A stretch of 43,515 nt of DNA from assembly GCA_040881685.1 (NCBI GenBank), contig JBBECS010000006.1, positions 1 to 43,515 on the forward strand, in the 5' to 3' direction. The DNA is from Acidimicrobiia bacterium (lineage in GTDB: Bacteria; Actinomycetota; Acidimicrobiia; IMCC26256; PALSA-555). The translations under genes were made by a program, and so were the position numbers. This document shows, piece by piece, positions 15,622 to 23,233 of the stretch. How positions within the stretch are numbered: position 1 is the first letter of the stretch; the number at the start of each line of letters is the position of its first letter. The notes below the pieces were generated by a model, which saw only the letters and a program-made list of their open reading frames with translations, searched no databases and was not told where the DNA came from.

Positions 15622-15647
15622 GTTTCGGGGTGCCCCTGGCGGGGTAC
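15622..15647 (+). promoter_or_regulatory. SigF/SigB-type promoter for whiB
   Basis: GTTTC at 15622-15626 and GGGTAC at 15642-15647 with a 15-nt gap, 9 nt before the GTG at 15657. It faces away from the sigma operon across the intergenic space. Confidence 0.65.
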
Positions 15648-15656
15648 CTAACCTAC

Positions 15657-16007
15657 GTGCCCACCGCAACGCAGGTTCGGGGCCGCCGGGCATTTGCCGG
15701 GGCGCTCCGGTGGACCCAGCTGGCCCTGTGCCGAGGTCAGACCGAGCTCTTCTTCCCCCCGTTCCACGAACGCCCTGAGCGGCGGGCGAGGCGGGAGCAC
15801 CAGGCGCGCGCCGTCTGCGCCGCGTGTCCCGTGCTCGAGCCATGCCGAGGGTGGGCGCGCGAGAACCACGAGTACGGCTTCTGGGGCGGCGAGAGCGAAG
15901 AGGAGCGCGCCGAAGCCGGGTATCGCGCGGCGATCTCTGGCGGCGAACAGATCGACTGGTCAGCGGCCGAGTGGACCGGCGCCGTGCCGGTTCGTCAGGC
16001 GGTGTGA
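15657..16007 (+). CDS. WhiB-family Fe-S transcription factor
   Basis: A 116-residue Wbl protein. The four cluster ligands are present: Cys in LALCRGQ, then CAACPVLEPC (CxxC...C), followed by the turn GFWGGESEEER, the family's G[VIF]WGG signature. WhiB proteins bind a 4Fe-4S cluster and act with region 4 of a sigma factor to tune transcription in redox or stress responses. The GTG at 15657 is supported by the GGGTAC promoter 9 nt upstream. An ATG nine codons earlier overlaps the promoter spacer. A STAS gene follows after 5 nt, an unusual pairing that ties this regulator to partner switching. Confidence 0.9.
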   Translation: MPTATQVRGRRAFAGALRWTQLALCRGQTELFFPPFHERPERRARREHQARAVCAACPVLEPCRGWARENHEYGFWGGESEEERAEAGYRAAISGGEQIDWSAAEWTGAVPVRQAV

Positions 16008-16012
16008 CGGCG

Positions 16013-16327
16013 ATGGCGGCGCTGTCCGTGGACTCCATGCAGCGCGCGTCGTCGCGTGCGCAGGTGATCGGCAGGGTCGGCAGAGACAACGCCGAATGGC
16101 TGCTCGGGCTGCTCCGCGAGCTCGAAGGTGACGTCACGCTCGACTGTCGGCACTCGTCGTTCGTGGACTCGGCTGCCTTGATGGTGCTCGTCGATTTCGA
16201 CGAGTTCCTGCGAAGTCGGGGCAACAGCTTGACGATCTGCGGTGTGCCCGACGGCGCTGCCGCGGCTATCCCGACGGCGGCGTCGGTGATCGCCCGTGGT
16301 TCTTCGCCCACCGCAGCGTCAAGCTGA
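16013..16327 (+). CDS. STAS-domain protein co-transcribed with whiB
   Basis: A 104-residue protein with a divergent STAS fold. VIGRVGRDNAEWLLGLLREL is followed by LDCRHSSFVDSAALMVLVDFDEFL, where FVDSAAL matches the phosphorylatable (F/L)DSSGL loop of RsbV-like proteins, and then NSLTICGVPD. The C-terminus is short and Ala/Ser-rich. It begins 5 nt after the whiB stop and its last 62 bp overlap the 3' end of the convergent alkB gene. It is probably a third anti-anti-sigma protein, possibly partnering the second RsbW-like protein. Confidence 0.7.
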   Translation: MAALSVDSMQRASSRAQVIGRVGRDNAEWLLGLLRELEGDVTLDCRHSSFVDSAALMVLVDFDEFLRSRGNSLTICGVPDGAAAAIPTAASVIARGSSPTAASS

Positions 16328-16895
16328 TTCGCGGGCCCGCGTGCACGACCTTCGGCACGCCGTGCTCCCACGCCAGCTGACACCGACCACCCATCACGAG
16401 CAGGTCGCCCGAGCCAGGTCGTAGGTCGCGCGAGCGGCCGCCTCCGAGAGGGCGAACGAGGAACGGGCGAGTTGCGCCGAGCGTCACGATCGCGATGAGC
16501 GTGTTGTCGAGTCGTCGCAGCTCGCGATCTCGATGGAACGCCACGCTGTCGCTGCCGTCGCGGTAGTAGTTGAGCCCGAAGCCGCCGAGCTCCACGTCGT
16601 AGTGCTCGGTCAGTGCGGCGCGGATCTGACCGAATGCGTCGTGCGGGAGCTCGTGCTCGCGGCGATACCACCGCGAGAGTCGGGGGTCGTCGACCATGCG
16701 GTCGTACATCCACCGCCGGCCGTGTCTCCAGTCGACGCAATCCACCAACGCGTCGAGCAGTGTGTCGGCCCCGTGAAGCCACGCGCGCGCGAGGTCGATC
16801 CACGAGCCGGCACCGAGATCGATGCGCTCGATCGCGGCCGAGTCGTCGACGCGAGGCTCGGTTGCGCCGAGGAGCGTGCCCTGGAGAGCGACCAC
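16266..16895 (-). CDS. alkB: AlkB-family 2-oxoglutarate/Fe(II) DNA repair dioxygenase
   Basis: A 209-residue AlkB homologue. The iron ligands are His121 and Asp123 (SVAFHRDRE) and His185 (KVVHAGPRIS). The 2-oxoglutarate contacts are Arg189 and Arg195 (GPRISLTLRW), and the substrate-loop Asn-Tyr-Tyr (LNYYRDGSD) is present. AlkB removes alkyl groups from 1-methyladenine and 3-methylcytosine by oxidation. The start is a GTG at 16895, exactly 6 nt after TAGGCT (16907-16902), so the message is leaderless. A perfect LexA box abuts that -10. Repair of alkylated DNA under SOS control is a strong inference. Confidence 0.93.
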   Translation of the reverse strand: MVALQGTLLGATEPRVDDSAAIERIDLGAGSWIDLARAWLHGADTLLDALVDCVDWRHGRRWMYDRMVDDPRLSRWYRREHELPHDAFGQIRAALTEHYDVELGGFGLNYYRDGSDSVAFHRDRELRRLDNTLIAIVTLGATRPFLVRPLGGGRSRDLRPGSGDLLVMGGRCQLAWEHGVPKVVHAGPRISLTLRWAKNHGRSPTPPSG

Positions 16896-16901
16896 CCGGT
16901 G

Positions 16902-16923
16902 AGCCTATCGAACGTGCGTTCGA
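16902..16923 (-). promoter_or_regulatory. LexA (SOS) box and -10 of alkB
   Basis: TCGAACGTGCGTTCGA at 16908-16923 is a perfect match to the actinobacterial LexA operator TCGAAC-N4-GTTCGA. On the minus strand it occupies about -13 to -28, immediately upstream of TAGGCT (16907-16902). It directly abuts the stop of the upstream gene. Confidence 0.85.
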
Positions 16924-17928
16924 TCAGCCAGACTTCTCCTCCGTCTGATCAGTCAGCTCGGGCTCGACCAGCACCTTGCCCGTCGCCCGGCGCTCACCGA
17001 CCTCGCGCAGCGCCTCGGCGGCCTGCTCGAGCGGATACGCGCTCGAGATGTGCGGGTGGATGCGCCCGGCGGCGAAGTGGGCGAGCAGCTCCTCGCGATC
17101 GCGCCGAGCGGCCTCGGGTGCCTTCTGGGCGAAGCTGAGGAACTCGAACCCCATGATGACCATCCCCTTGAGCAGCACCAGGTTCAGCGGGATGCGCGGG
17201 ATCTCGCCCGAGGCGAACCCCACGGTCACGAACCGGCCGCCGAAGCGCGTGGAGCGCAGCGCCTGCTCGGCGTACGGGCCGCCGACCGGGTCGATGACCA
17301 CGTCGGCGCCGCCATCGGTGAGCTCACGCAGGCGGGTCTTGAGGTCTTCGGTGTCGTAGTTCACGACCGCGTCGGCGCCGCGTTCGCGGCAGACGCGCAG
17401 CTTGTCATCCGACGAGGCTGCTGCGAGCACCTTCGCTCCGAGCAGCCGCGCCACCTCGACCGACGCGAGCCCGACGCCGCCGGCCGCGCCCAGCACGGCC
17501 ACCCACTCGCCGGGCTGTACGTCGGCGACGCTGCGAAGGGAGTGGTACGCGGTGAAGTAGACGACACCGAACGCCGCCGCCGCGCGCAGATCGACGCCAT
17601 CGGGCACCGGCGAGAGCGACGTGGCCGGCATCGCGATCTGCTCGGCGAACGCGCCCATCAGGCCGGTCCCCATGACCCGGTCGCCCACCGAGACGTCTCG
17701 CACGTCGCTGCCGACCGCGCTCACTTCGCCCGCGAACTCGCTCCCCGGCGTGAACGGGACCGGAGCGGAGATCTGGTACAGGTCCTGGACCAGCAGCACG
17801 TCGGGGAAGTTGACCGCGGCCGCGTGCACGTCGACGAGCGCGTCGTTCGGACCGAGCGCGGGCGCGGGCACGTCTTCGACCACGAGGTTTTCGAGCGGCC
17901 CGTACGCGTTGCACCTCAGTGCCCTCAT
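16924..17928 (-). CDS. Zinc-less NAD(P)H:quinone oxidoreductase (MDR family)
   Basis: A 334-residue medium-chain dehydrogenase/reductase of the quinone reductase (Qor) type. The N-terminal GroES-like part has NFPDVLLVQDLYQ and PGSEFAGEVSAVG. The Rossmann loop is LGAAGGVGLASVEVA, and the domain ends with VYPLE-type text (SSAYPLEQAAEALREV, then GKVLVEP). No zinc-binding Cys cluster is present. The family reduces quinones or enoyl groups with NADPH. It follows the amidohydrolase gene in the same direction, with a palindromic repeat in the 79-bp gap. Confidence 0.92.
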   Translation of the reverse strand: MRALRCNAYGPLENLVVEDVPAPALGPNDALVDVHAAAVNFPDVLLVQDLYQISAPVPFTPGSEFAGEVSAVGSDVRDVSVGDRVMGTGLMGAFAEQIAMPATSLSPVPDGVDLRAAAAFGVVYFTAYHSLRSVADVQPGEWVAVLGAAGGVGLASVEVARLLGAKVLAAASSDDKLRVCRERGADAVVNYDTEDLKTRLRELTDGGADVVIDPVGGPYAEQALRSTRFGGRFVTVGFASGEIPRIPLNLVLLKGMVIMGFEFLSFAQKAPEAARRDREELLAHFAAGRIHPHISSAYPLEQAAEALREVGERRATGKVLVEPELTDQTEEKSG

Positions 17929-17947
17929 CGCGCTCTCACACCGATGG

Positions 17948-17994
17948 TTTTGGCGTCGCTGACTGTCGGTATGCGACAGCTCTCGACGCCAAAA
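17948..17994. repeat. Dispersed palindromic repeat, copy 1
   Basis: TTTTGGCGTCG (17948-17958) is the inverted complement of CGACGCCAAAA (17984-17994), and inside it CTGTCG (17963-17968) pairs with CGACAG (17974-17979) around a 5-nt loop. The T run is on the 5' side and the A run on the 3' side on both strands, the reverse of an intrinsic terminator. A near-identical copy lies at 24600-24644. Confidence 0.8.
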
Positions 17995-18007
17995 AGCGAG
18001 GGGTTGG

Positions 18008-19189
18008 TCAACGACCGTTGAGGTGGTACAGGTCGACTGCGTTGCCGCAGATCATCTTGTACTTCTCGTCCTCGGGCACGCCGCCCATCGACTCCTCGAT
18101 GATGCGCCGGCTGTACGGCCAGTCGTGCCGGTGGTGCGGGTAGTCGGTCGACCACATCATGTTGTCGATCCCGATCCAGTGCCTCACCGCCACCGCGAAC
18201 GGCTCGCGGATGAAGGTGACCTTCCAGTTCCGCCGGAAGTATTCGCTCGGCAGCGTCTTGAGACCTGAGCCGGTCCACGTGCGGTTGCGCCACCAGTGGT
18301 CGTCCATGTGCTCGAGGAAGTTCGGGACCCAGCCGGCGCCCACCTCCGCGGCGACCATCTGGAGGCCGGGGAAGCGGTCGAACATCTCCGAGTAGATGAG
18401 CTTGGAGATCCAGTCGGATGCACCGGCGACCGCGCCACCCATCGTCTTGAGGTCCGGCAGGCGCGTCAGGAACTCCGGCACGCGCGGGCCGTCGGCCGAT
18501 CGAGCCTCGCCCTTCTGGCGTCCACCAGCGAGACCGAAGCCCACGTGGATGTGGATCGGCATCTGCTCTTCCTCGGCGGCGGCCCAGTAGGGGTCGTCGT
18601 CGTCCGAGACGTCGGGGTTGCCCGACGGCCACGCCGACAGGATCATGCCGCGGTACCCGAGCTTCTTCGCCTCGCGCAGCTTCGCGACGGACGTGGCCAC
18701 GTCGACGCACGGAGTCTGGTACAGACCGATGAGCCGGGCCGGGTCGTTGGCCATGAACTCGTCGTGCATCCATTGGTTGTACGCGTCCACGCCAGCGAGG
18801 TGGTACTCATCGTCGGGCTGACCCATGAAGGTATTCATCGTGCGCTGCGACGGGTAGAGCACCTCGGCGTCCACCCCGTCGATGTCCTGCTCCTCGAGAC
18901 GCGCCTTGCCGTCGAACGCGCCGGCGCGGATGTTGTCGTACGACGAGCCGTACCACTCGAGATCCTCGTAGCGCTTGCCCCACTCACCGGCGTTCGTCAC
19001 GAGGCCGATGGCCATCGGCGGCGCGCCGGGCACGAGCTCCCACGCATCGCCACCCTTCGGGTCCTTCACGAGCTTGGGCATGATGTCGTGGAACTTCTTC
19101 GGGAGGTACTTCTCCCACATGTCCGGCGACTCCAGCGCGTGCCCGTCGGTGGAGACGACCTTGTAGTCGATGGTCTTGGCTGTCGCCAT
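18008..19189 (-). CDS. Amidohydrolase family 2 metal-dependent hydrolase
   Basis: A 393-residue TIM-barrel hydrolase or decarboxylase of the amidohydrolase-2 group (relatives include ACMSD and gamma-resorcylate decarboxylase). The first strand shows VSTDGHALE, where DxH is reduced to DGH. The central metal His is in MPIHIHVGF, and the last-strand Asp is in MWSTDYPHHRHDWP. FPGLQMVAAEVGAGWVP is typical of the family. The SD GGAGG sits 7 nt before the ATG at 19189. A short unknown gene precedes it by 15 nt, and a quinone oxidoreductase follows. The substrate is unknown; decarboxylation or hydrolysis of an aromatic or cyclic acid is likely. Confidence 0.88.
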   Translation of the reverse strand: MATAKTIDYKVVSTDGHALESPDMWEKYLPKKFHDIMPKLVKDPKGGDAWELVPGAPPMAIGLVTNAGEWGKRYEDLEWYGSSYDNIRAGAFDGKARLEEQDIDGVDAEVLYPSQRTMNTFMGQPDDEYHLAGVDAYNQWMHDEFMANDPARLIGLYQTPCVDVATSVAKLREAKKLGYRGMILSAWPSGNPDVSDDDDPYWAAAEEEQMPIHIHVGFGLAGGRQKGEARSADGPRVPEFLTRLPDLKTMGGAVAGASDWISKLIYSEMFDRFPGLQMVAAEVGAGWVPNFLEHMDDHWWRNRTWTGSGLKTLPSEYFRRNWKVTFIREPFAVAVRHWIGIDNMMWSTDYPHHRHDWPYSRRIIEESMGGVPEDEKYKMICGNAVDLYHLNGR

Positions 19190-19204
19190 CGTGGAACCTC
19201 CAGC

Positions 19205-19453
19205 TCAATCCGCGGGGACGTCGGTCAGCGTGACGAACCCATTGTTGAATGCTTCCACATCGTCGGCCGGATCTTCGAGGGTCGAGTCGCAATGAACCGC
19301 CTCCGCTTGGAGTACGGCGTTGACGTCGTCGCCGGCGGTGGCGATTGGCACTTCCACCACGCCACGCGCCTCTGCCGGCACGACCACGGTGACCTTCACC
19401 TTTGGTTGGTCGAGGAGCCCTTCGACGATCGCGTCGATGCCCTCCGCGTGCAC
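19205..19453 (-). CDS. Small hypothetical protein
   Basis: An 82-residue acidic protein with alternating strands (VKVTVVVPAEARGVVEVPIA, then GFVTLTDVPAD) and no recognisable family. The GTG at 19453 is used because no other start is in frame, and it lacks an SD. An AGGAG-N5-ATG lies at 19502 in another frame, so a frameshift may have split a longer gene, or the start is wrong. It ends 15 nt before the amidohydrolase start and would be co-transcribed with it. It may be spurious. Confidence 0.4.
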   Translation of the reverse strand: MHAEGIDAIVEGLLDQPKVKVTVVVPAEARGVVEVPIATAGDDVNAVLQAEAVHCDSTLEDPADDVEAFNNGFVTLTDVPAD

Positions 19454-19795
19454 GCCGTCGTCGTTGGGCGAGCGCGGCGACGACCAAGCGGCGTTGCGGC
19501 ATCGGTGCTCCTGAATCGGCGGCGGGCGATTCTCGCATAGGACGCTGACGCCGGCCGAGGCCCTACCTGCTGGGTTGGAGCGGAGTTGGCTACAGGGTGC
19601 TGCAGGCCGGCGTGGACGTCACGTGCCGTCACTCGCCGTGTAGTTGATCGTGAAGCCGTTCGTGGCGACGGGCGCGCTCCGGAGGAACCTCGCCGTGACC
19701 ATTGCGGCGATGTTCGCTTCCACGGCCTGGCCTGATGGCGATCTTTCGAGGACGGGCCAGGGCGCATGAATCCTGCCGGCGCATACGCTGCGCCG
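19454..19795. other. Intergenic region with a single clear promoter
   Basis: This 342-bp stretch separates a leftward from a rightward gene. The only clear element is TACGCT at 19784-19789, 6 nt before the ATG at 19796. A minus-strand frame ending at 19619 gives a protein-like tail (FTINYTASDGT), but I cannot tie it to a gene. Nothing else is evident. Confidence 0.4.
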
Positions 19796-20875
19796 ATGTT
19801 GGACCCGGCGATCCCCGTCGATGTCGACGACGTCACGCCCGAGTGGCTGGGTGCCGCGCTCGGAGCGGGTGTGACCGGGGTCGAGGTCCTCGATCGCCAC
19901 TCCGGCACCACCGGACGCGCCCGGGTGGGCGTGACGTACGCGGCCGGTGATGACGGCGCGTTCCCGCCGTCGCTCTTCGTGAAGCTCCCGCCGTTCGACG
20001 AAGCGCAGCGCAAGTTCGTGGACATGGCCGGGCTCGGCGTGGCCGAGGCGCTCTTCTACCGTGACCTCGCGCAGGAGATCGTGCTGCGCATCCCTGCTGT
20101 GCACTACGCGGCCGTCGACGATGACGGGCGCTACGTGATGGTGATCGAAGACCTCGCGGCGGTCGGTTGCCGCTTCCCGCGTCCCGGCGACGACGACGTG
20201 GCCGAATGGGGTGGCTCGCTCGTCGAAGAGCTCGCACGGCTGCACGCGCCGTTCTGGGACAGCCCGCGCCTGCAACAGGGAGGCGACCTCGTGTGGGTCA
20301 CGAACGGCGGGCGAACCGGTCGCAACGTGCCCAAGGGCAGTGGCGGTGGCTACATCGGTCTCGCGCTCGAGCAGTTCGGCGACGAGATGGGGAGCGCGTT
20401 TCGCCGCCTCGCCGAGCTCTACATGGCGAATGCGGCTCGGATCATGGAAGACGTGCTGGACGAGGGAACGCCGACGCTGATCCACGGCGACCCGCACCTC
20501 GGCAACCTGTTCATTGACGGCACGAAGGTCGGCTTCCTGGACTGGGCGATGCTCGACCGTCGCACCGGGATGCGCGACGTGTCGTACGTGCTCTGCAACT
20601 CGATCCCGGCGGAGATCCGGCGCGGGCACGAGAAGGAATGGGTCGCGCGCTACCTCGCCACACTTGCCGAGGGCGGCGTTGTCCTCGACGCCGACACGGC
20701 GTGGGAGCAGTACCGGTTGTACGCGACCTACTCGTGGGTGTCGGCCACGTCCACGGCGGCCGTCGGCAACCGGTGGCAGGCGGCGAAGATCGGCCAGGGC
20801 GGCATGCGTCGCGCAACCGCGTCGATCGAGGACCTCGATACCGTCACGATCCTCGAAGACCGCTTAGGGGTGTGA
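19796..20875 (+). CDS. Aminoglycoside phosphotransferase/CHK-like kinase
   Basis: A 359-residue protein kinase-like-fold enzyme of the APH/ecdysteroid-kinase-like group. The N-lobe strand reads RVGVTYA...SLFVKLPP, with the Lys. VMVIEDL is the hinge, LIHGDPHLGNLF is the Brenner-type catalytic loop, and VGFLDWAM the metal-binding Asp. The start at 19796 lies exactly 6 nt after TACGCT. An ATG ten codons earlier would overlap that -10. The family phosphorylates small hydroxyl compounds, and in lipid-degrading actinomycetes homologues often sit near acyl-CoA genes. It overlaps the convergent phosphodiesterase by 32 bp. Confidence 0.88.
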   Translation: MLDPAIPVDVDDVTPEWLGAALGAGVTGVEVLDRHSGTTGRARVGVTYAAGDDGAFPPSLFVKLPPFDEAQRKFVDMAGLGVAEALFYRDLAQEIVLRIPAVHYAAVDDDGRYVMVIEDLAAVGCRFPRPGDDDVAEWGGSLVEELARLHAPFWDSPRLQQGGDLVWVTNGGRTGRNVPKGSGGGYIGLALEQFGDEMGSAFRRLAELYMANAARIMEDVLDEGTPTLIHGDPHLGNLFIDGTKVGFLDWAMLDRRTGMRDVSYVLCNSIPAEIRRGHEKEWVARYLATLAEGGVVLDADTAWEQYRLYATYSWVSATSTAAVGNRWQAAKIGQGGMRRATASIEDLDTVTILEDRLGV

Positions 20876-21926
20876 ACCCGAGCAATGCCGCGATGGTCGG
20901 TGCCCACGAGCGGGCGTCGAAGCCGCCGACCGTCACTCGGGAGTCGATGTCATGCACCGCTGGGTGCGAGCCGAGGACGGCGCCGAGCTGGAGTGCGGAG
21001 CGCGGGCTGCCGTGCATGCCGGGTTCGCTGCCGACGCCGGTGAAGCACATCCAGCGTCCGGGCTCGGCCCACGCGATGCGAACTCCGGGCGACAACACCC
21101 GCCATCCGTCGACGCCGGGCGCGTCCCGCAGCACGCGGTCCGCGTCGGGATGGTCGCCGTAGACGAGTGCGGCCGTGCCCTCGGGGAACCACTCGAGTCC
21201 CGTGCCGTCGAGCGCGTCGGTGAGGTCGACCGGCTCGTCGATCGTCACGGGCTCCATGGAGTGGTCGCTCACCACGATCGTGACCGTGTCAGCCGCACGC
21301 GCTTCGATCGCGGCGCGGATCTCCGCCAACGACGCGTCCACAGCGCGGTACACGTCGCGGGCGCCACGCGCGTCTGGACCGTGCACATGGCCGGCGGTGT
21401 CGGGACTGTTGAGATGGGCCACCACCAGGTCGGCGTCGCCCGCGAGCGCTCCGAGGATCTGCGGGAGCGTGACCGTGTCGTCGAGGTAGCCGTGCGCGTC
21501 GAGCGCCACGCCATCGGGGACCACGCCGTTGTGCGGCCAGTGCTCGCTCGCGCCGCGACCACCCATCACACCGACGAGCTCCTGGTCGCCGACCACGAGC
21601 GCGGAGCGGCGGTCGGCCGCGGTCGCGGCTTCGAACAGGGTGGGCCCGCTCGGCCCGAGCTGCGCCGCGGGCCGGAACCGGCCGTCGTCACCGCGCACGT
21701 GGTTGCCGACGATCCCGTGCCGCGCCGGCTCCACCCCGGTGGCGAACGTCGCGTGGTTGGCGTACGTGCTCGCTGGCAGGACGGCCTCGACCGTTCGCGG
21801 CGCCGTGCCGGACGCGCCCGCCCACTCCAACAACGTGGGGGTGAGGTCGGCCCCGACCACCGCCGGCGGCAACCCGTCCAGCACGAGGAACACCACTCGG
21901 GTGGGCAGCTCGGAGCGCGGCGTCAT
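20844..21926 (-). CDS. Alkaline phosphatase-superfamily phosphodiesterase (PDE/NPP type)
   Basis: A 360-residue type I phosphodiesterase/nucleotide pyrophosphatase-like enzyme. The first metal Asp is in VVFLVLDGLPP, the Thr/Ser nucleophile region in STYANHATFATGV, the second metal site in NSPDTAGHVHG (Asp, His, His), the third in IVVSDHSM (Asp, His), and a late His in PGMHGS. All metal ligands seem present. It would hydrolyse phosphodiester or phosphonate monoester bonds. There is no signal peptide, so it acts in the cytoplasm. The ATG at 21926 follows a TTG at 21929, and either could be the start. Confidence 0.88.
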   Translation of the reverse strand: MTPRSELPTRVVFLVLDGLPPAVVGADLTPTLLEWAGASGTAPRTVEAVLPASTYANHATFATGVEPARHGIVGNHVRGDDGRFRPAAQLGPSGPTLFEAATAADRRSALVVGDQELVGVMGGRGASEHWPHNGVVPDGVALDAHGYLDDTVTLPQILGALAGDADLVVAHLNSPDTAGHVHGPDARGARDVYRAVDASLAEIRAAIEARAADTVTIVVSDHSMEPVTIDEPVDLTDALDGTGLEWFPEGTAALVYGDHPDADRVLRDAPGVDGWRVLSPGVRIAWAEPGRWMCFTGVGSEPGMHGSPRSALQLGAVLGSHPAVHDIDSRVTVGGFDARSWAPTIAALLGFTPLSGLRGS

Positions 21927-22015
21927 CAATACGGTCGATTCCGCTCCGGCGTCCCGGCCATCCGGCCACGCCTCCGCTTCATCTCCATGACTTCGCAGGC
22001 TAGAACGGTCGGCGA

Positions 22016-23233
22016 ATGGCGCTGACCCGTGAGCACATCGACCTCTACAGCCCGGATGGCTACGTCGACGCGCCGCCGCACGAGGTGTTCGCGTACCTGC
22101 GGCGCGAGTGCCCGGTGTTCCGCCAGGAGATGCCCGATGGCACCTGGTACTGGGCGGTTCTGAAGCACGCCGACGTCGTGGAGGTGTCGCGTAGCCCGCT
22201 CGTGTTCTCGGCCGAGGTGGGCGGCGTGGTCCTCGAGGACCAGCCGCCCGAACAGCTCGAGCAGACCAAGAACATGCTGTTGATGATGGATCCGCCTCGC
22301 CACAGCGAGCTGCGCAAGAACGTGTATCCGCATTTCCGGCCGCGCCAGATCGGCCAGCTCGAGGAGCGGATCCGCACGATCTGCCGCGACCTGGTGGCCA
22401 AGGGCCTGGAGGCGGGCGAGGTCGAGTTCGTGCACGACCTCGCGGCGCTCGTGCCGTCGGAGGTCTTCGGCGAGATGATGGGCATCCCGCCCGAGGACCG
22501 GCCTCAGATCAACCGGTGGGCCGAGATGATGACCGGGGGCCAAGACCCCGAGGTGAATCCCGGCGGCTATGCAGCGGAGAGCGGCAACGACGGCTCGGTG
22601 AGCATGGCGATGTACGGGATGGAGTTCGCCAAGGCGCGACGCGGCCGAGACCGTGACGACCTCGGCGACCTGCTCCTCGCGACCGAGGTGAACGGGCAGC
22701 CGATGACCGATCTCGAGTTCGGGTACTTCTTCGTCCAGCTCGTCACCGCCGGCAACGACACGACCCGCACGATGATCTCGTCAGGACTGCTCGCGCTGCT
22801 CGAGCATCCCGACCAGCTCGAACGGCTGCGCGCCGACCGCTCGCTCGTCCCGTCTGCGCTCGAGGAGATCCTGCGCTACGCGAACCCCCTCCATTACTTC
22901 CGTCGCACCGCGACGGCCGACGCCACCGTGCGGGGTCAGGAGATCAAGACGGGCGAGAAGCTCGCAATGATCTACACGTCGGCGAACCGCGACGAGGACG
23001 TGTTCGATGCGCCGGACAGCTTCGACATCGGGCGGACCCCGAACACCCAGTTGTCGTTCGGCATCGGCGAGCACTACTGCCTCGGTGTGCATCTCGCGCG
23101 GCTCGAAGGTCGCGTGTGGCTCGAGGAGCTGCTCGACAGCGGCGCCACGGTCGAGCTCATCGGAGAGCCGCGCCGGCAACGCTCGAACCTCAACAACGCG
23201 CTGAAGTCGCTGCCGGTTCGCCTGCGCAGGTGA
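22016..23233 (+). CDS. Cytochrome P450
   Basis: A 405-residue soluble bacterial P450. The I-helix has AGNDTTRT with the acid-alcohol pair, the K-helix ExxR is EEILRY, and the heme-binding loop is FGIGEHYCLGVHLARLE with the Cys ligand. The length and motifs resemble CYP125/CYP124/CYP142-like steroid and lipid hydroxylases, but the subfamily is not assigned. The ATG at 22016 is 9 nt after TAGAAC (22001-22006). A flavin disulfide oxidoreductase follows with a GTGA overlap. It needs a ferredoxin, and the one at 6.7-6.9 kb is a candidate partner. Confidence 0.95.
   Translation: MALTREHIDLYSPDGYVDAPPHEVFAYLRRECPVFRQEMPDGTWYWAVLKHADVVEVSRSPLVFSAEVGGVVLEDQPPEQLEQTKNMLLMMDPPRHSELRKNVYPHFRPRQIGQLEERIRTICRDLVAKGLEAGEVEFVHDLAALVPSEVFGEMMGIPPEDRPQINRWAEMMTGGQDPEVNPGGYAAESGNDGSVSMAMYGMEFAKARRGRDRDDLGDLLLATEVNGQPMTDLEFGYFFVQLVTAGNDTTRTMISSGLLALLEHPDQLERLRADRSLVPSALEEILRYANPLHYFRRTATADATVRGQEIKTGEKLAMIYTSANRDEDVFDAPDSFDIGRTPNTQLSFGIGEHYCLGVHLARLEGRVWLEELLDSGATVELIGEPRRQRSNLNNALKSLPVRLRR

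Noticed and set aside
19619-19740. Minus-strand tail ending FTINYTASDGT
   Set aside because: It looks protein-like, but the upstream frame is antisense to the kinase-like gene and no start or family can be assigned.
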